Assembly (NCBI GenBank): GCA_900545165.1
Contig: UQYA01000003.1
Location: 1 to 54,522, forward strand
Source: an uncultured Collinsella sp.
Lineage (GTDB): Bacteria; Actinomycetota; Coriobacteriia; Coriobacteriales; Coriobacteriaceae
Length of the DNA: 54,522 bases
Direction of reading: 5' to 3'
The position numbers and the translations under genes were made by a program. Numbering within the stretch: the stretch's first letter is position 1; the number at the start of each line of letters is the position of its first letter. The notes beneath the pieces were generated by a model. That model was not told the origin of the DNA and did no database searches. It was given only the letters and a program-made list of their open reading frames with translations. Shown here one piece after another: positions 45,935 through 54,488 of the stretch.

Positions 45935-46069
45935 GGTTGCTTCACGGCAACATGTTTTTATCACGCACGCGCGGCTACTTCATACCGTGGTGCCCGGGCT
46001 TTGGTAGCACATGTCCGGGTTGGTTTTGGAGGATGACCCCGCGCGGAGGCAAACCACAGGAGGTTTAAC
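45935..46069 (+). promoter_or_regulatory. Long structured leader of rpsB (candidate ribosomal-protein leader)
   Basis: The untranslated region before rpsB is unusually long for this window and contains an inverted repeat CCCGG and CCGGG around GCTTTGGTAGCACATGT (about 45993-46019), then a GC-rich stretch before the strong AGGAGG site. rpsB is autoregulated through its leader in E. coli and other groups, so an S2-binding element is plausible; no class is recognised. Confidence 0.4.
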
Positions 46070-46798
46070 ATGGCTACCAAGATTAATATCCGCACCCTGC
46101 TCGAGGCCGGCTGCCACTTCGGTCACCAGACCCGTCGCTGGAACCCCAAGATGAAGCCGTTCATCTTCGGTGAGCGCAACGGCATCTACATCCTCGACCT
46201 CAAGCAGACCATCCTCGACGCCGACCAGGCCTACACCTTCGTCAAGAACGTCGCCAAGGGTGGCAACGTGCTGTTCGTCGGCACCAAGAAGCAGGCTCAG
46301 GAGGCCGTCAAGAACGCTGCTGAGCGCGCCAACATGCCTTACATCAACCAGCGTTGGCTCGGCGGTATGCTGACCAACTTCGTCACCATCCGCTCCCGCA
46401 TCAACCGCATGGAGGAGCTCGAGGCCATGGTCGAGGACGGCCGCATGGCTGTTCTGCCCAAGAAGGAGCAGGCTGTTCTCGGCAAGGAGCTCACCAAGCT
46501 CCAGACCAACCTCGGTGGCGCCCGCGACATGAAGGGTCTGCCCCAGGCTCTCTTCGTCATCGACACCAAGCGCGAGGAGAACGCCATCAAGGAGGCTCAG
46601 CGCCTGAACATCCCCGTCGTCGCTCTGATCGACACCAACTCCGATCCCGACGAGGTCGAGTACGGCATCCCCTGCAACGATGACGCTATCTCCGCTGTCA
46701 CCCTTATGTGCGAGCTCATGGCTGACGCCTGCCTCGCTGGCTCCGGCAAGGAGCAGGTCTCCGAGGCCGAGATGGCCGCTGAGCCCAAGGCCGAGTAA
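46070..46798 (+). CDS. rpsB: 30S ribosomal protein S2
   Basis: The 242-residue protein has the S2 signatures LLEAGCHFGHQTRRWNPKM, YINQRWLGGMLTNF and PVVALIDTNSDPDEVEYGIP. It ends in an acidic Ala/Glu-rich tail. Codon use is strongly biased as expected for high expression. The ATG follows ACAGGAGG. Paired with tsf after 45 bases. Confidence 0.98.
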   Translation: MATKINIRTLLEAGCHFGHQTRRWNPKMKPFIFGERNGIYILDLKQTILDADQAYTFVKNVAKGGNVLFVGTKKQAQEAVKNAAERANMPYINQRWLGGMLTNFVTIRSRINRMEELEAMVEDGRMAVLPKKEQAVLGKELTKLQTNLGGARDMKGLPQALFVIDTKREENAIKEAQRLNIPVVALIDTNSDPDEVEYGIPCNDDAISAVTLMCELMADACLAGSGKEQVSEAEMAAEPKAE

Positions 46799-46843
46799 AT
46801 CAGTCTTAGTTAATTCTTTTTCATCTCTTTGAAAGGAACCACA

Positions 46844-47713
46844 ATGGCCCAGATTACCGCCGCTATGGTCAAGCAGCTCCGCGAGATGACCGACTCCCCG
46901 ATGATGGAGTGCAAGAAGGCTCTCGTCGAGGCTGACGGCGACATGGACGCCGCTGTCGACGTCCTGCGTAAGAACGGCCTTGCCAAGGCTGCCAAGAAGG
47001 CTGGCCGTGAGACCAACGAGGGCGCTGTCGCCGCGTTCGTCTCCGAGGATGGCAAGACCGGCGCTCTGCTCGAGCTCTCCTGCGAGACCGACTTCGTTGG
47101 CTCCAACGCCAAGTTCACTGGCTTTGCTTCCAAGGTCGCTGAGGTTGTCGCTACCACCGAGCCTGCTGACGTCGACGCTCTGCTCGAGAAGCCGATGGGC
47201 GAGGAGACCGTTTCCTCCGAGCTCACCGAGATGATTCACATCATGGGCGAGAACATGAAGATCTCCCGCTTCGCTGCCCGTAAGGCTGAGAACGGCGCGC
47301 TCGCTTCTTACATCCACATGGGTGGTAAGATCGGCGTCCTCGTCGAGTTCGCCTTCGAGAAGGCCGAGACCGCTCAGACTGAGTCCTTCAAGACCTTCGC
47401 TCACGACGTTGCCCTTCAGGTTGCTGCCGTCGCCCCGATCTGCGCTACCCGCGATCAGGTTCCGGCCGAGACCGTCGAGCACGAGAAGCAGATCTACATG
47501 GCCCAGGCTGCCGAGTCCGGCAAGCCCGAGGCTATCCAGGAGAAGATGGCTGTCGGCCGTCTGGAGAAGTTCTACAAGCAGTCCGTGCTCACCGAGCAGG
47601 AGTTCATCAAGGACAGCTCCCTCACCATCAAGAAGTACGCTGAGCAGGTCTCCAAGGAGCTCGGCGACACCATTACCGTCGTTGCCTTTGACCGTCTGGT
47701 CCGTGGCGAGTAA
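46844..47713 (+). CDS. tsf: Elongation factor Ts
   Basis: Nucleotide exchange factor for EF-Tu. The 289-residue protein has the UBA-like N-terminal domain with LREMTDSPMMECKKALVEADGD and the core motif ELSCETDFVGSN, then a second core subdomain from about residue 140. ATG at 46844 follows AAAGGAA; a codon 15 bases upstream is in frame but lies within the ribosome site region. A strong terminator follows. Confidence 0.98.
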   Translation: MAQITAAMVKQLREMTDSPMMECKKALVEADGDMDAAVDVLRKNGLAKAAKKAGRETNEGAVAAFVSEDGKTGALLELSCETDFVGSNAKFTGFASKVAEVVATTEPADVDALLEKPMGEETVSSELTEMIHIMGENMKISRFAARKAENGALASYIHMGGKIGVLVEFAFEKAETAQTESFKTFAHDVALQVAAVAPICATRDQVPAETVEHEKQIYMAQAAESGKPEAIQEKMAVGRLEKFYKQSVLTEQEFIKDSSLTIKKYAEQVSKELGDTITVVAFDRLVRGE

Positions 47714-47737
47714 ATAAGCTCTTGTAGCTGGTAATGA

Positions 47738-47772
47738 GCAGGCTGTGGGTTTTACTCACAGCCTGCTTTTTC
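47738..47772 (+). terminator. Terminator after tsf
   Basis: GCAGGCTGTG (47738-47747) pairs perfectly with CACAGCCTGC (47757-47766) and is followed by TTTTT. A smaller hairpin GGCTCT/AGAGCC follows at 47775-47790. Confidence 0.92.
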
Positions 47773-47830
47773 ATGGCTCTTATCAGAGCCTTTGATATCA
47801 TATTGAGAGTCTAATTAAAGGAGGATCGCT

Positions 47831-48553
47831 TTGTCCGACATCCGATATAAACGCGTGCTTCTTAAGCTTTCCGGCGAAGCACTGATGGGCGACGGCCAAT
47901 ATGGCATCGACCCCAAGGTTACCGACCATCTTGCCAAGCAGGTCAAGGAGCTGCTCGCCGTTGGCCATGAGGTCGGCGTCGTTGTCGGCGGCGGCAATAT
48001 TTTCCGCGGCATGGCAGGCGCTGCCGGTGGCATGGAGCGTGCTCAGGCCGATTATATGGGCATGCTCGCGACCGTTATGAACGCGCTCGCCCTGCAGGAT
48101 GCCTTCGAGCACAACGATGTTCCCTGCCGCGTGATGAGCGCTATCCAGATGAACGAGATCTGCGAGCCCTATATTCGCCGTCGCGCCATCAACCACCTTT
48201 CCAAGGGCAACGTCGTTATTTTTGCCGCTGGTTCGGGCAATCCGTACTTTACGACCGACACCGCCGCGGCTCTTCGTGCGTGCGAGATCGGCGCCGAGAT
48301 TCTGATTAAAGCCACCAAGGTTGACGGCATCTACGACAAGGATCCCGTCAAGTGCGCCGATGCCGTCCGCTTTGACAAGATTACCTATCACGAGGTTCTC
48401 GTCCGCGGTCTGCAGGTTATGGATTCCACGGCTACGGCTCTGTGCCAGGATAACCGTATGCCGATTTTGGTCCTCAACATCGATGGCGAGGACACCGTCA
48501 AGCGCGCGCTTTCGGGTGAGCCCGTCGGCACGCTCGTCTATCAGGAGGATTAA
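47831..48553 (+). CDS. pyrH: UMP kinase
   Basis: Phosphorylates UMP to UDP. The 240-residue protein opens with YKRVLLKLSGEALMGD and contains VVGGGNIFRGM and the ATP-site region EILIKATKVDGIYDKDP. The TTG start at 47831 has AAAGGAGGA five bases upstream. It heads the block pyrH-frr-uppS-cdsA-dxr-rseP-ispG, in which gaps are never larger than about 25 bases. Confidence 0.97.
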   Translation: MSDIRYKRVLLKLSGEALMGDGQYGIDPKVTDHLAKQVKELLAVGHEVGVVVGGGNIFRGMAGAAGGMERAQADYMGMLATVMNALALQDAFEHNDVPCRVMSAIQMNEICEPYIRRRAINHLSKGNVVIFAAGSGNPYFTTDTAAALRACEIGAEILIKATKVDGIYDKDPVKCADAVRFDKITYHEVLVRGLQVMDSTATALCQDNRMPILVLNIDGEDTVKRALSGEPVGTLVYQED

Positions 48554-48555
48554 GC

Positions 48556-49092
48556 ATGGCAGAGAACATCACCGCCCACATGGACAAGTCGCTCGAGTCC
48601 CTCAAGCATAACTTCTCCAAGGTTCGTACCGGCCGCGCCAATGCCAACATTCTGTCCGACATCACCGTCGATTATTACGGTGTTCCCACGCCGGTCACGC
48701 AGGTTGCCGCCGTCAAGACCCCCGAGGCCCACATGCTGCTCATCGAGCCGTGGGACAAGGCACTCATCAACGCTATCGTCAAGGCCATCGGCGCTTCCGA
48801 TCTGGGTATTACCCCCAACTCCGATGGCACCGTCGTTCGTCTGCCGTTCCCGGCTCCCACCGAGGAGCGCCGTCGCGAGCTCGTCAAGGAGTGCCGCGAG
48901 TACGCTGAGCAGGCCAAGGTGTCTATCCGTAACATCCGTCGCGACTTCAACAACAAGCTCGAGCGCGATGAGGAGCTCACCGAGGACGATGTCCGTCGCG
49001 AGCAGGCCAAGGTCCAGAAGCACACCGATGAGTATGTCGCCAAGGTCGAGGAGCTTCTGAAGGAAAAAGAAGCCGAGGTCATGGAGATCTAA
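48556..49092 (+). CDS. frr: Ribosome recycling factor
   Basis: Splits post-termination ribosomes together with EF-G. The 178-residue protein contains SLESLKHNFSKVRTGRANAN, YYGVPTPVTQVA, PEAHMLLIEPWD and IRRDFNNKLE. It is slightly shorter than the usual 185. ATG at 48556 follows AGGAGG in the end of pyrH. uppS starts one base after its stop. Confidence 0.97.
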   Translation: MAENITAHMDKSLESLKHNFSKVRTGRANANILSDITVDYYGVPTPVTQVAAVKTPEAHMLLIEPWDKALINAIVKAIGASDLGITPNSDGTVVRLPFPAPTEERRRELVKECREYAEQAKVSIRNIRRDFNNKLERDEELTEDDVRREQAKVQKHTDEYVAKVEELLKEKEAEVMEI

Positions 49093-49093
49093 G

Positions 49094-49888
49094 GTGCAAT
49101 ACGACGAGCATAAACTGGTCGAGTACTTTGCCGACGCCCCTGCGGGCGTCGGTTTTTCCGACCTTGACCTCAATAACATTCCGCACCATATCTCGTGCAT
49201 CATGGACGGCAACGGTCGTTGGGCTACGTCGCGCGGTCTTGCGCGCACTGAGGGCCACAAGGCGGGTATCGTCTCCCTTCGCGAGATTATTACCGCCTGC
49301 GTGCGTCTGGGCGTCGACGTGCTTTCGGCCTATGCGTTTTCTACCGAAAACTGGAACCGTCCGCAGCACGAGGTCAACGTCTTGATGCACCTGTTTGCCA
49401 AGACGTTTATCGACGAGCTGCCGCTTCTGAAGCGCGAAAACGTGCGCGTTGTCTTTTTGGGTGACATTTCCGCGCTGCCCAAGAAGACCCGCGACGTTTT
49501 TGAACGCGGTCTTGCCGAGTGCGCCGATCACACCGGTATGACGCTGGCGCTTGCTGTCAACTACGGCGCGCGTTCCGAGATTACCCGCGCTGTTCGTCAG
49601 ATCGCACTCGACGCTGCCGCCGGTAAGATTGATCCTGCCGCAATTGATGACGACATGGTGGCCTCCCACCTTTATACCGCCGGTCTTCCCGATCCTGAGC
49701 TTGTGATTCGCACCTCTGGTGAGCTGCGCCTTTCGAACTATCTGCTGTGGCAGGTGGCTTATTCCGAGTTCTACGTCACCGATACCTATTGGCCTGACTT
49801 TGATCGTTGGGGCCTTGTCGACGCCATTTTGGCCTATCAGGGCCGTGACCGTAGGTTTGGTGGACTGAGCAAGACCGAGGAGGCTTAA
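49094..49888 (+). CDS. uppS: Isoprenyl (undecaprenyl) diphosphate synthase, cis-type
   Basis: Elongates farnesyl diphosphate to the C55 lipid carrier for peptidoglycan. The 264-residue protein has IMDGNGRWATSRGLARTEGHKAG (the Asp-Gly-Asn-Gly-Arg-Trp signature), LSAYAFSTENWNRP and DPELVIRTSGELRLSNYLLW near the end. About 30 residues precede the core. The GTG start at 49094 has only a weak GGAG site and may depend on coupling to frr. Confidence 0.95.
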   Translation: MQYDEHKLVEYFADAPAGVGFSDLDLNNIPHHISCIMDGNGRWATSRGLARTEGHKAGIVSLREIITACVRLGVDVLSAYAFSTENWNRPQHEVNVLMHLFAKTFIDELPLLKRENVRVVFLGDISALPKKTRDVFERGLAECADHTGMTLALAVNYGARSEITRAVRQIALDAAAGKIDPAAIDDDMVASHLYTAGLPDPELVIRTSGELRLSNYLLWQVAYSEFYVTDTYWPDFDRWGLVDAILAYQGRDRRFGGLSKTEEA

Positions 49889-49890
49889 TC

Positions 49891-50790
49891 GTGTCCGATC
49901 GTCCCAAGGCATCTGCTCCCAAGACGCCTGCGCGTAAAGCTGCCACTGCGGGAGCGCCTGCAGCGAAGAGCGGCACCGGTTCGTGGCTGGCGGGCTTTAT
50001 TACCCGTGCCGCCGCCGGTATCGTCTACGCCGTTGTCTTTATCCTGTGCCTGGTTTTGGGTATCGTGCCCACTGCCATCTTTGTTTCCGTCATGAGCGGT
50101 CTGTGCTGCTATGAGTTTTTCCGTATGACGAGGCTCGATGGCAAGATGGCTAACGAGCGCATGGGTATCGCTGCCGCCGTACTCTTTCCGCTGTCGGCGT
50201 TGGGCGATTCGATGTTGCTGAATGCCCTGCTTTTTGCCCTGATGCTCGCTGTGGGCATTTGGTATGTCTGGTCGCCGCGTACCCGCATCTCTGATGTGGC
50301 CGTGACGCTCATGGGACCCATCTACACTGGCTTTATGTTGTCGGCTATCGTGCTGCTGCGCGATGCCGTGCCCGGTTTTGCCGGCGCCCTGCTTTCGGTG
50401 GGCGTTTGCGCGTCCCTTTGGGTCTCCGATTCGTTTGCCTACATCGTGGGCAGCCGTATCGGTAAGCACAAGATGGTTCCCAAGATCTCTCCCAAAAAGA
50501 GCTGGGAGGGGTTTGTCGGCGGCATCCTGGGCTCGGTTTTGATTTGGCTCATCCTGTGGGCGACGCACTTCTACAAGCTCAGCCTGCCCTATGCGCTGCT
50601 GTGCGGCGTGGTCGTGTCCGTCCTGGGCGTTATCGGCGACCTTATCGAGTCGCGCATCAAGCGTGGCGTGGGCGTCAAGGATTCCGGCAACCTTATCCCG
50701 GGCCATGGCGGCATGCTCGACCGTAGCGACTCGCTTATCTTTGGTTGCATTACCGCTCAGCTGCTTTTGATGATCGGAGGCGTGCTGTAA
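49891..50790 (+). CDS. cdsA: Phosphatidate cytidylyltransferase
   Basis: Makes CDP-diacylglycerol for phospholipid synthesis. The 299-residue protein has a basic, Ala/Pro-rich N-terminal tail of about 30 residues and then about eight membrane segments. The C-terminal signature is SDSFAYIVGSRIGKHKM, SPKKSWEGFVGG, GDLIESRIKRGVGVKDSG and PGHGGMLDRSDSL. The GTG start at 49891 follows GAGGAGG. Its TAA overlaps the dxr ATG by one base. Confidence 0.95.
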   Translation: MSDRPKASAPKTPARKAATAGAPAAKSGTGSWLAGFITRAAAGIVYAVVFILCLVLGIVPTAIFVSVMSGLCCYEFFRMTRLDGKMANERMGIAAAVLFPLSALGDSMLLNALLFALMLAVGIWYVWSPRTRISDVAVTLMGPIYTGFMLSAIVLLRDAVPGFAGALLSVGVCASLWVSDSFAYIVGSRIGKHKMVPKISPKKSWEGFVGGILGSVLIWLILWATHFYKLSLPYALLCGVVVSVLGVIGDLIESRIKRGVGVKDSGNLIPGHGGMLDRSDSLIFGCITAQLLLMIGGVL

Positions 50791-51977
50791 TGTCCTTCCA
50801 AACGACGTATGGCCCCGATGGACGCCTTCGCGTTGCCATCCTGGGTTGTACGGGCTCCATCGGCACCCAGGCACTTGATGTGTGCCGTCAGCATGCCGAT
50901 CGCCTGCAGGTGACGGCGCTGTCCGTTAACTCTAGTACCTCCGAGCTCGTTGCCGCTGCCCGCGAGTTCTCGGTTCCGGCGGTTGCCGTGGCCGATGTCG
51001 CTCATGGCGATGACGCCGTGCTGCAGGAGTTGCCCGAGGGAACGAAGCTCGGCGTTGGCGCGCAGGCGGTTTGCGAGCTCGCGCGTCGCGACGATGTCGA
51101 CTGCGTGCTCGTTGCTATTGTGGGTGCCGCCGGTCTCGAGGCGAGCCATGCGGCCTTGACCTCGAATAAGCGCCTTGCCCTTGCCAACAAGGAGTCCCTC
51201 GTCGTCGGTGGCGACTTGCTTATGCCGTTGGCGCAACCGGGCCAGCTTATTCCAGTCGACTCTGAGCACTCCGCCATCTACCAGTGCTATCTGGGGGAGG
51301 ACCCGCGCGAGGCTCATTGTATTTGGCTCACCTGCTCGGGCGGTCCGTTCTTTGGCCGCACGCGCGACGAGCTCAATCGCGTGACGCGTGCCGATGCCCT
51401 TGCACATCCCACGTGGGCCATGGGCGCCAAGATCACCATCGACTCCGCCACCCTCATGAACAAGGGCCTGGAGCGAATTGAGGCCATGCATCTGTTTAAC
51501 TGCGGCCTCGATTTCATTAACGTGGTCGTGCAGCGTCAGTCCAAGATTCACTCTATGGTCGAGTTCGCCGACGGCTCCGTGATGGCGCATCTCGGTGCTT
51601 CCGACATGCGTATTCCCATCCAGTTCGCGTTCTCGTATCCCGAGCGTTGGGATACCCCGGCGCCTCGTATCGATTTCCGCGAGCTGGGGCAGCTCACGTT
51701 TGATGCTGCCGACATGGATACCTTCCGCTGTCTGGCACTGGCCGAGCGTGCCGGCAAGACGGGTGGCACCATGCCGTGCGTGCTCAATGCCGCCAACGAG
51801 GTCGCTGTCGATGCCTTCCTGCACGATGGCTGCAGCTTTACCGATATCGATCGCATTGTAGAATCCTGCATGGATGCCCACGATATGCAGGCGGTCGATT
51901 CGTTTGAGCAGCTTCGCGACATCGATGCGTGGGCGCGTGAAAAGGCTGCGCAGGTGCTCGCCGCAACCCGTTCCTAA
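50790..51977 (+). CDS. dxr: 1-deoxy-D-xylulose-5-phosphate reductoisomerase
   Basis: Second step of the MEP isoprenoid pathway, NADPH-dependent. The 395-residue protein has the nucleotide turn AILGCTGSIGTQALDV, LALANKESLVVGGDLL, PVDSEHSAIYQCY and the ATLMNKGLERIEAMHLF segment with the metal and substrate ligands. ATG at 50790 overlaps the cdsA stop, with GGAGG nine bases upstream. ispG of the same pathway lies 1.4 kb downstream. Confidence 0.97.
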   Translation: MSFQTTYGPDGRLRVAILGCTGSIGTQALDVCRQHADRLQVTALSVNSSTSELVAAAREFSVPAVAVADVAHGDDAVLQELPEGTKLGVGAQAVCELARRDDVDCVLVAIVGAAGLEASHAALTSNKRLALANKESLVVGGDLLMPLAQPGQLIPVDSEHSAIYQCYLGEDPREAHCIWLTCSGGPFFGRTRDELNRVTRADALAHPTWAMGAKITIDSATLMNKGLERIEAMHLFNCGLDFINVVVQRQSKIHSMVEFADGSVMAHLGASDMRIPIQFAFSYPERWDTPAPRIDFRELGQLTFDAADMDTFRCLALAERAGKTGGTMPCVLNAANEVAVDAFLHDGCSFTDIDRIVESCMDAHDMQAVDSFEQLRDIDAWAREKAAQVLAATRS

Positions 51978-52002
51978 CCCATAAGGATTGCTTTTTCGTT
52001 TT

Positions 52003-53364
52003 ATGGATACTGTTCTGAGCGTTCTCTCATCGGTCTTTTGGGGCCTGTTGATGCTTTCCGTCCTCGTGTTTTTGCACGAGGGCGGCCACTTTTTGGCGGC
52101 ACGTGCCTGCGGCGTCCGTGTGACCGAGTTCTTTTTGGGCCTGCCTTGCCGCTTTGACATCCATTACACGTCGCGTCGCATTGGAACCAAGTTTGGCGTG
52201 ACCCCGCTGCTGCTGGGTGGCTACGCTGCCATCTGCGGTATGGATCCGACCGACGTCTCCTGCGCCGATCGCGTGCTCGCGGCTATCTATCGTCATGGTC
52301 GTGTGACCGTGGCCGACCTTGCCGCCGAGCTCGAGCTATCCGAGGAGGATGTGCTCGAGGCATGCGCCTTGCTTTTGGGTTGGGGCTCTATCGCGCCTTG
52401 GTATGAGGAAGGGGAGAAGCTCTCGCCGAGCTACTATCCCACCAAGTATCAGACGCTGCCGCGAGACGCGGCAGGCTACACCACCTTTGACGGCCGCCGG
52501 TTCGATCGCGAACATTCAACTGCCGAGGGCGATGTGTGGGAGCTGCCGTGCGGCGAAGCCGAGTTCCTTGCGCAAGAGCGTTCGCATACCTATCTGGGCC
52601 AGGGTTTTCTCAAGCGCGCCTTTATGCTGCTCGCGGGCATTCTCGTCAATATCCTGACGGGCTTTTTGCTGCTTATGAGCATCTACTCTATTGCGGGTGT
52701 CACCGTGCCGATGGATACCAACGTGATCGGTCAGGTTGACGAGGGGTCTATTGCCGCCAAGGCGGGTATCGAGGGCGGCGACGCGATCCTTTCGGTTGAC
52801 GGAGTATCGTGCTCTACCTGGATGGACGTTTACGATGCCATCGGCAAGGCCGCCGGTAAGGACGATATCGCCATTGAGTATGAGCGCGACGGCAAGCAGC
52901 ATTCGACCTCGGTTGCGCTCAAAGAGGACGAGCGCCTAGGTGTGTATGCCTCTACGCAGGTGGTCCGTTTAGACCCCATCATGTCGGCTCGCCTTTCGTT
53001 CTCCTATGTCGTGCAGACAGCGGAGGGCGTGATGCGCCTGCTCCAGCCGCAGCATACGATGGAGATTCTCGATCAGTCTTCTTCGATCGTGGGCATTAGC
53101 GTTATGTCCTCACAGGCTGCTGCTGCCGGCCCTGCCACGTTCCTTTCGTTTGCCGCCCTCATTTCGTTCTCGCTTGGCTTTATGAACCTGCTGCCCATCC
53201 CACCACTCGATGGCGGCAAGCTGGTCATCGAGATCATTCAAAAGATTGCTGGCCGCGAGCTTCCGCTCAAGGTCCAGACGATTGTGAGTTATGTGGGCAT
53301 CGCGCTCTTTGTGCTGCTGTTTGTCTATATGCTTCGTTCCGACATCCTTCGATTTATTCTGTAG
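52003..53364 (+). CDS. rseP: RIP site-2 metalloprotease RseP with a large cytoplasmic insertion
   Basis: Intramembrane zinc protease that cleaves membrane-bound regulators or signal remnants. The 453-residue protein has the zinc motif H25-E-G-G-H29 in its first membrane segment, LGGYAAICGMD, a PDZ domain (about 240-310) and the third ligand motif NLLPIPPLDGG near 400. Between residues about 83 and 195 there is an insertion not expected in RseP; part of it (residues 88-130) reads like a winged helix. ATG at 52003 is chosen by fold; an AAGGA lies 15 bases upstream, directly before an alternative TTG at 51988. Confidence 0.9.
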   Translation: MDTVLSVLSSVFWGLLMLSVLVFLHEGGHFLAARACGVRVTEFFLGLPCRFDIHYTSRRIGTKFGVTPLLLGGYAAICGMDPTDVSCADRVLAAIYRHGRVTVADLAAELELSEEDVLEACALLLGWGSIAPWYEEGEKLSPSYYPTKYQTLPRDAAGYTTFDGRRFDREHSTAEGDVWELPCGEAEFLAQERSHTYLGQGFLKRAFMLLAGILVNILTGFLLLMSIYSIAGVTVPMDTNVIGQVDEGSIAAKAGIEGGDAILSVDGVSCSTWMDVYDAIGKAAGKDDIAIEYERDGKQHSTSVALKEDERLGVYASTQVVRLDPIMSARLSFSYVVQTAEGVMRLLQPQHTMEILDQSSSIVGISVMSSQAAAAGPATFLSFAALISFSLGFMNLLPIPPLDGGKLVIEIIQKIAGRELPLKVQTIVSYVGIALFVLLFVYMLRSDILRFIL

Positions 53365-53377
53365 GGGAGTGTTTGGA

Positions 53378-54460
53378 TTGTCTTTATCCCATCCTTTGCC
53401 TCGCGAGTTGACGTGCCCCGTGCATGTGGGCGGCGTGCAGATCGGTGGCGGCGCTCCGGTCGTGGTTCAGTCCATGACCTGCACCGATACCGCTGATGCC
53501 CAGGCAACGCTTGCGCAAGTGTGCGCGTTGGCGCAGGCTGGCTGCGATATCGTGCGCGTGAGCGTGCCCACCGAGGCCGCGCTTGAGGGTTTCCGCACCA
53601 TCTGTGCTGAGTCCCCGGTGCCGATCGTCGCCGATATTCACTTTAACCATAAGCTCGCCATTGGTGCCGTTGAGGCCGGTGCTGCCAAGCTGCGCATCAA
53701 TCCCGGCAACATTGGCGATTGGGCCAAGGTCGATGCCGTGATCGATGCCGCGGGCGCCGCTGGGTGCGCGATTCGTATTGGCGTGAACGCGGGCTCGCTT
53801 GAGCAGGATATCGCCGAGCGCGAAGACCTCACGCAGCCCGAAAAGCTCGTGATGTCGAGCGAGCGCTTCGTCAAGCACTTTGAGGACCGCGGCTTTACGA
53901 ACATTGTGCTTTCGGCCAAGGCCCATAGCGTGCAAACGACGCTCGATACCTATCGAGCCCTGTCGCGTGAGATTCCCCACGTTCCGCTTCACCTGGGCGT
54001 GACGGAGGCGGGGACCAAGCTCCAGGGCACCATCAAGAGCTCTGTAGGCTTGGGTATCTTGCTTTCCGAAGGCATTGGCGACACCATGCGTGTGTCGCTC
54101 ACAGCCGATCCGGTTGAGGAGCCGCCGGTTGCCTGGGGTATTCTGCAGTCGTTGGGCCTGCGTCGCCGTGGCCCCGAGATTGTCTCGTGCCCCACGTGCG
54201 CCCGCTGCCAGGTTAACCTGATTCCCATCGCCGAGGAAGTAACCGAGCGGCTTAAGAACTACTCCGCGCCGCTTTCGATCGCTGTGATGGGATGTGCCGT
54301 TAATGGCCCCGGTGAGGCTTCCGATGCCGACCTGGGCGTTGCTTGCGGACGTGGTCAGGCCTTGCTCTTTTCGCATGGCCAGATCATTGGTAAAGTAGCT
54401 GAGGACCAAATTGTCGACGCGCTTATGGCCGAGGTCGACAAGCTTATTGAGGAGAAATAA
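53378..54460 (+). CDS. ispG: 4-hydroxy-3-methylbut-2-enyl diphosphate synthase (IspG/GcpE)
   Basis: Iron-sulfur enzyme of the MEP pathway. The 360-residue protein has the TIM-barrel start VGGVQIGGGAPVVVQSMTCT, ADIHFNHKLA, and the C-terminal cluster site SCPTCARCQVNL with a further Cys in MGCAVNGPGEASDADLGVA. The TTG at 53378 has GGGGAG nine bases upstream; longer in-frame readings overlap rseP. It follows rseP by 13 bases. Confidence 0.95.
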   Translation: MSLSHPLPRELTCPVHVGGVQIGGGAPVVVQSMTCTDTADAQATLAQVCALAQAGCDIVRVSVPTEAALEGFRTICAESPVPIVADIHFNHKLAIGAVEAGAAKLRINPGNIGDWAKVDAVIDAAGAAGCAIRIGVNAGSLEQDIAEREDLTQPEKLVMSSERFVKHFEDRGFTNIVLSAKAHSVQTTLDTYRALSREIPHVPLHLGVTEAGTKLQGTIKSSVGLGILLSEGIGDTMRVSLTADPVEEPPVAWGILQSLGLRRRGPEIVSCPTCARCQVNLIPIAEEVTERLKNYSAPLSIAVMGCAVNGPGEASDADLGVACGRGQALLFSHGQIIGKVAEDQIVDALMAEVDKLIEEK

Positions 54461-54488
54461 ATGACCCGAGCAATGTATATGTCTAAGC
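54461..54488 (+). CDS. Start of the next gene, cut by the contig end (possibly proS)
   Basis: GAGGAG (54449-54454) precedes ATG at 54461, directly after the ispG stop. Nine codons (MTRAMYMSK) remain before the adapter begins. In related genomes the prolyl-tRNA synthetase gene often follows ispG, and its N-terminus resembles this, but nine residues do not prove it. Confidence 0.45.
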
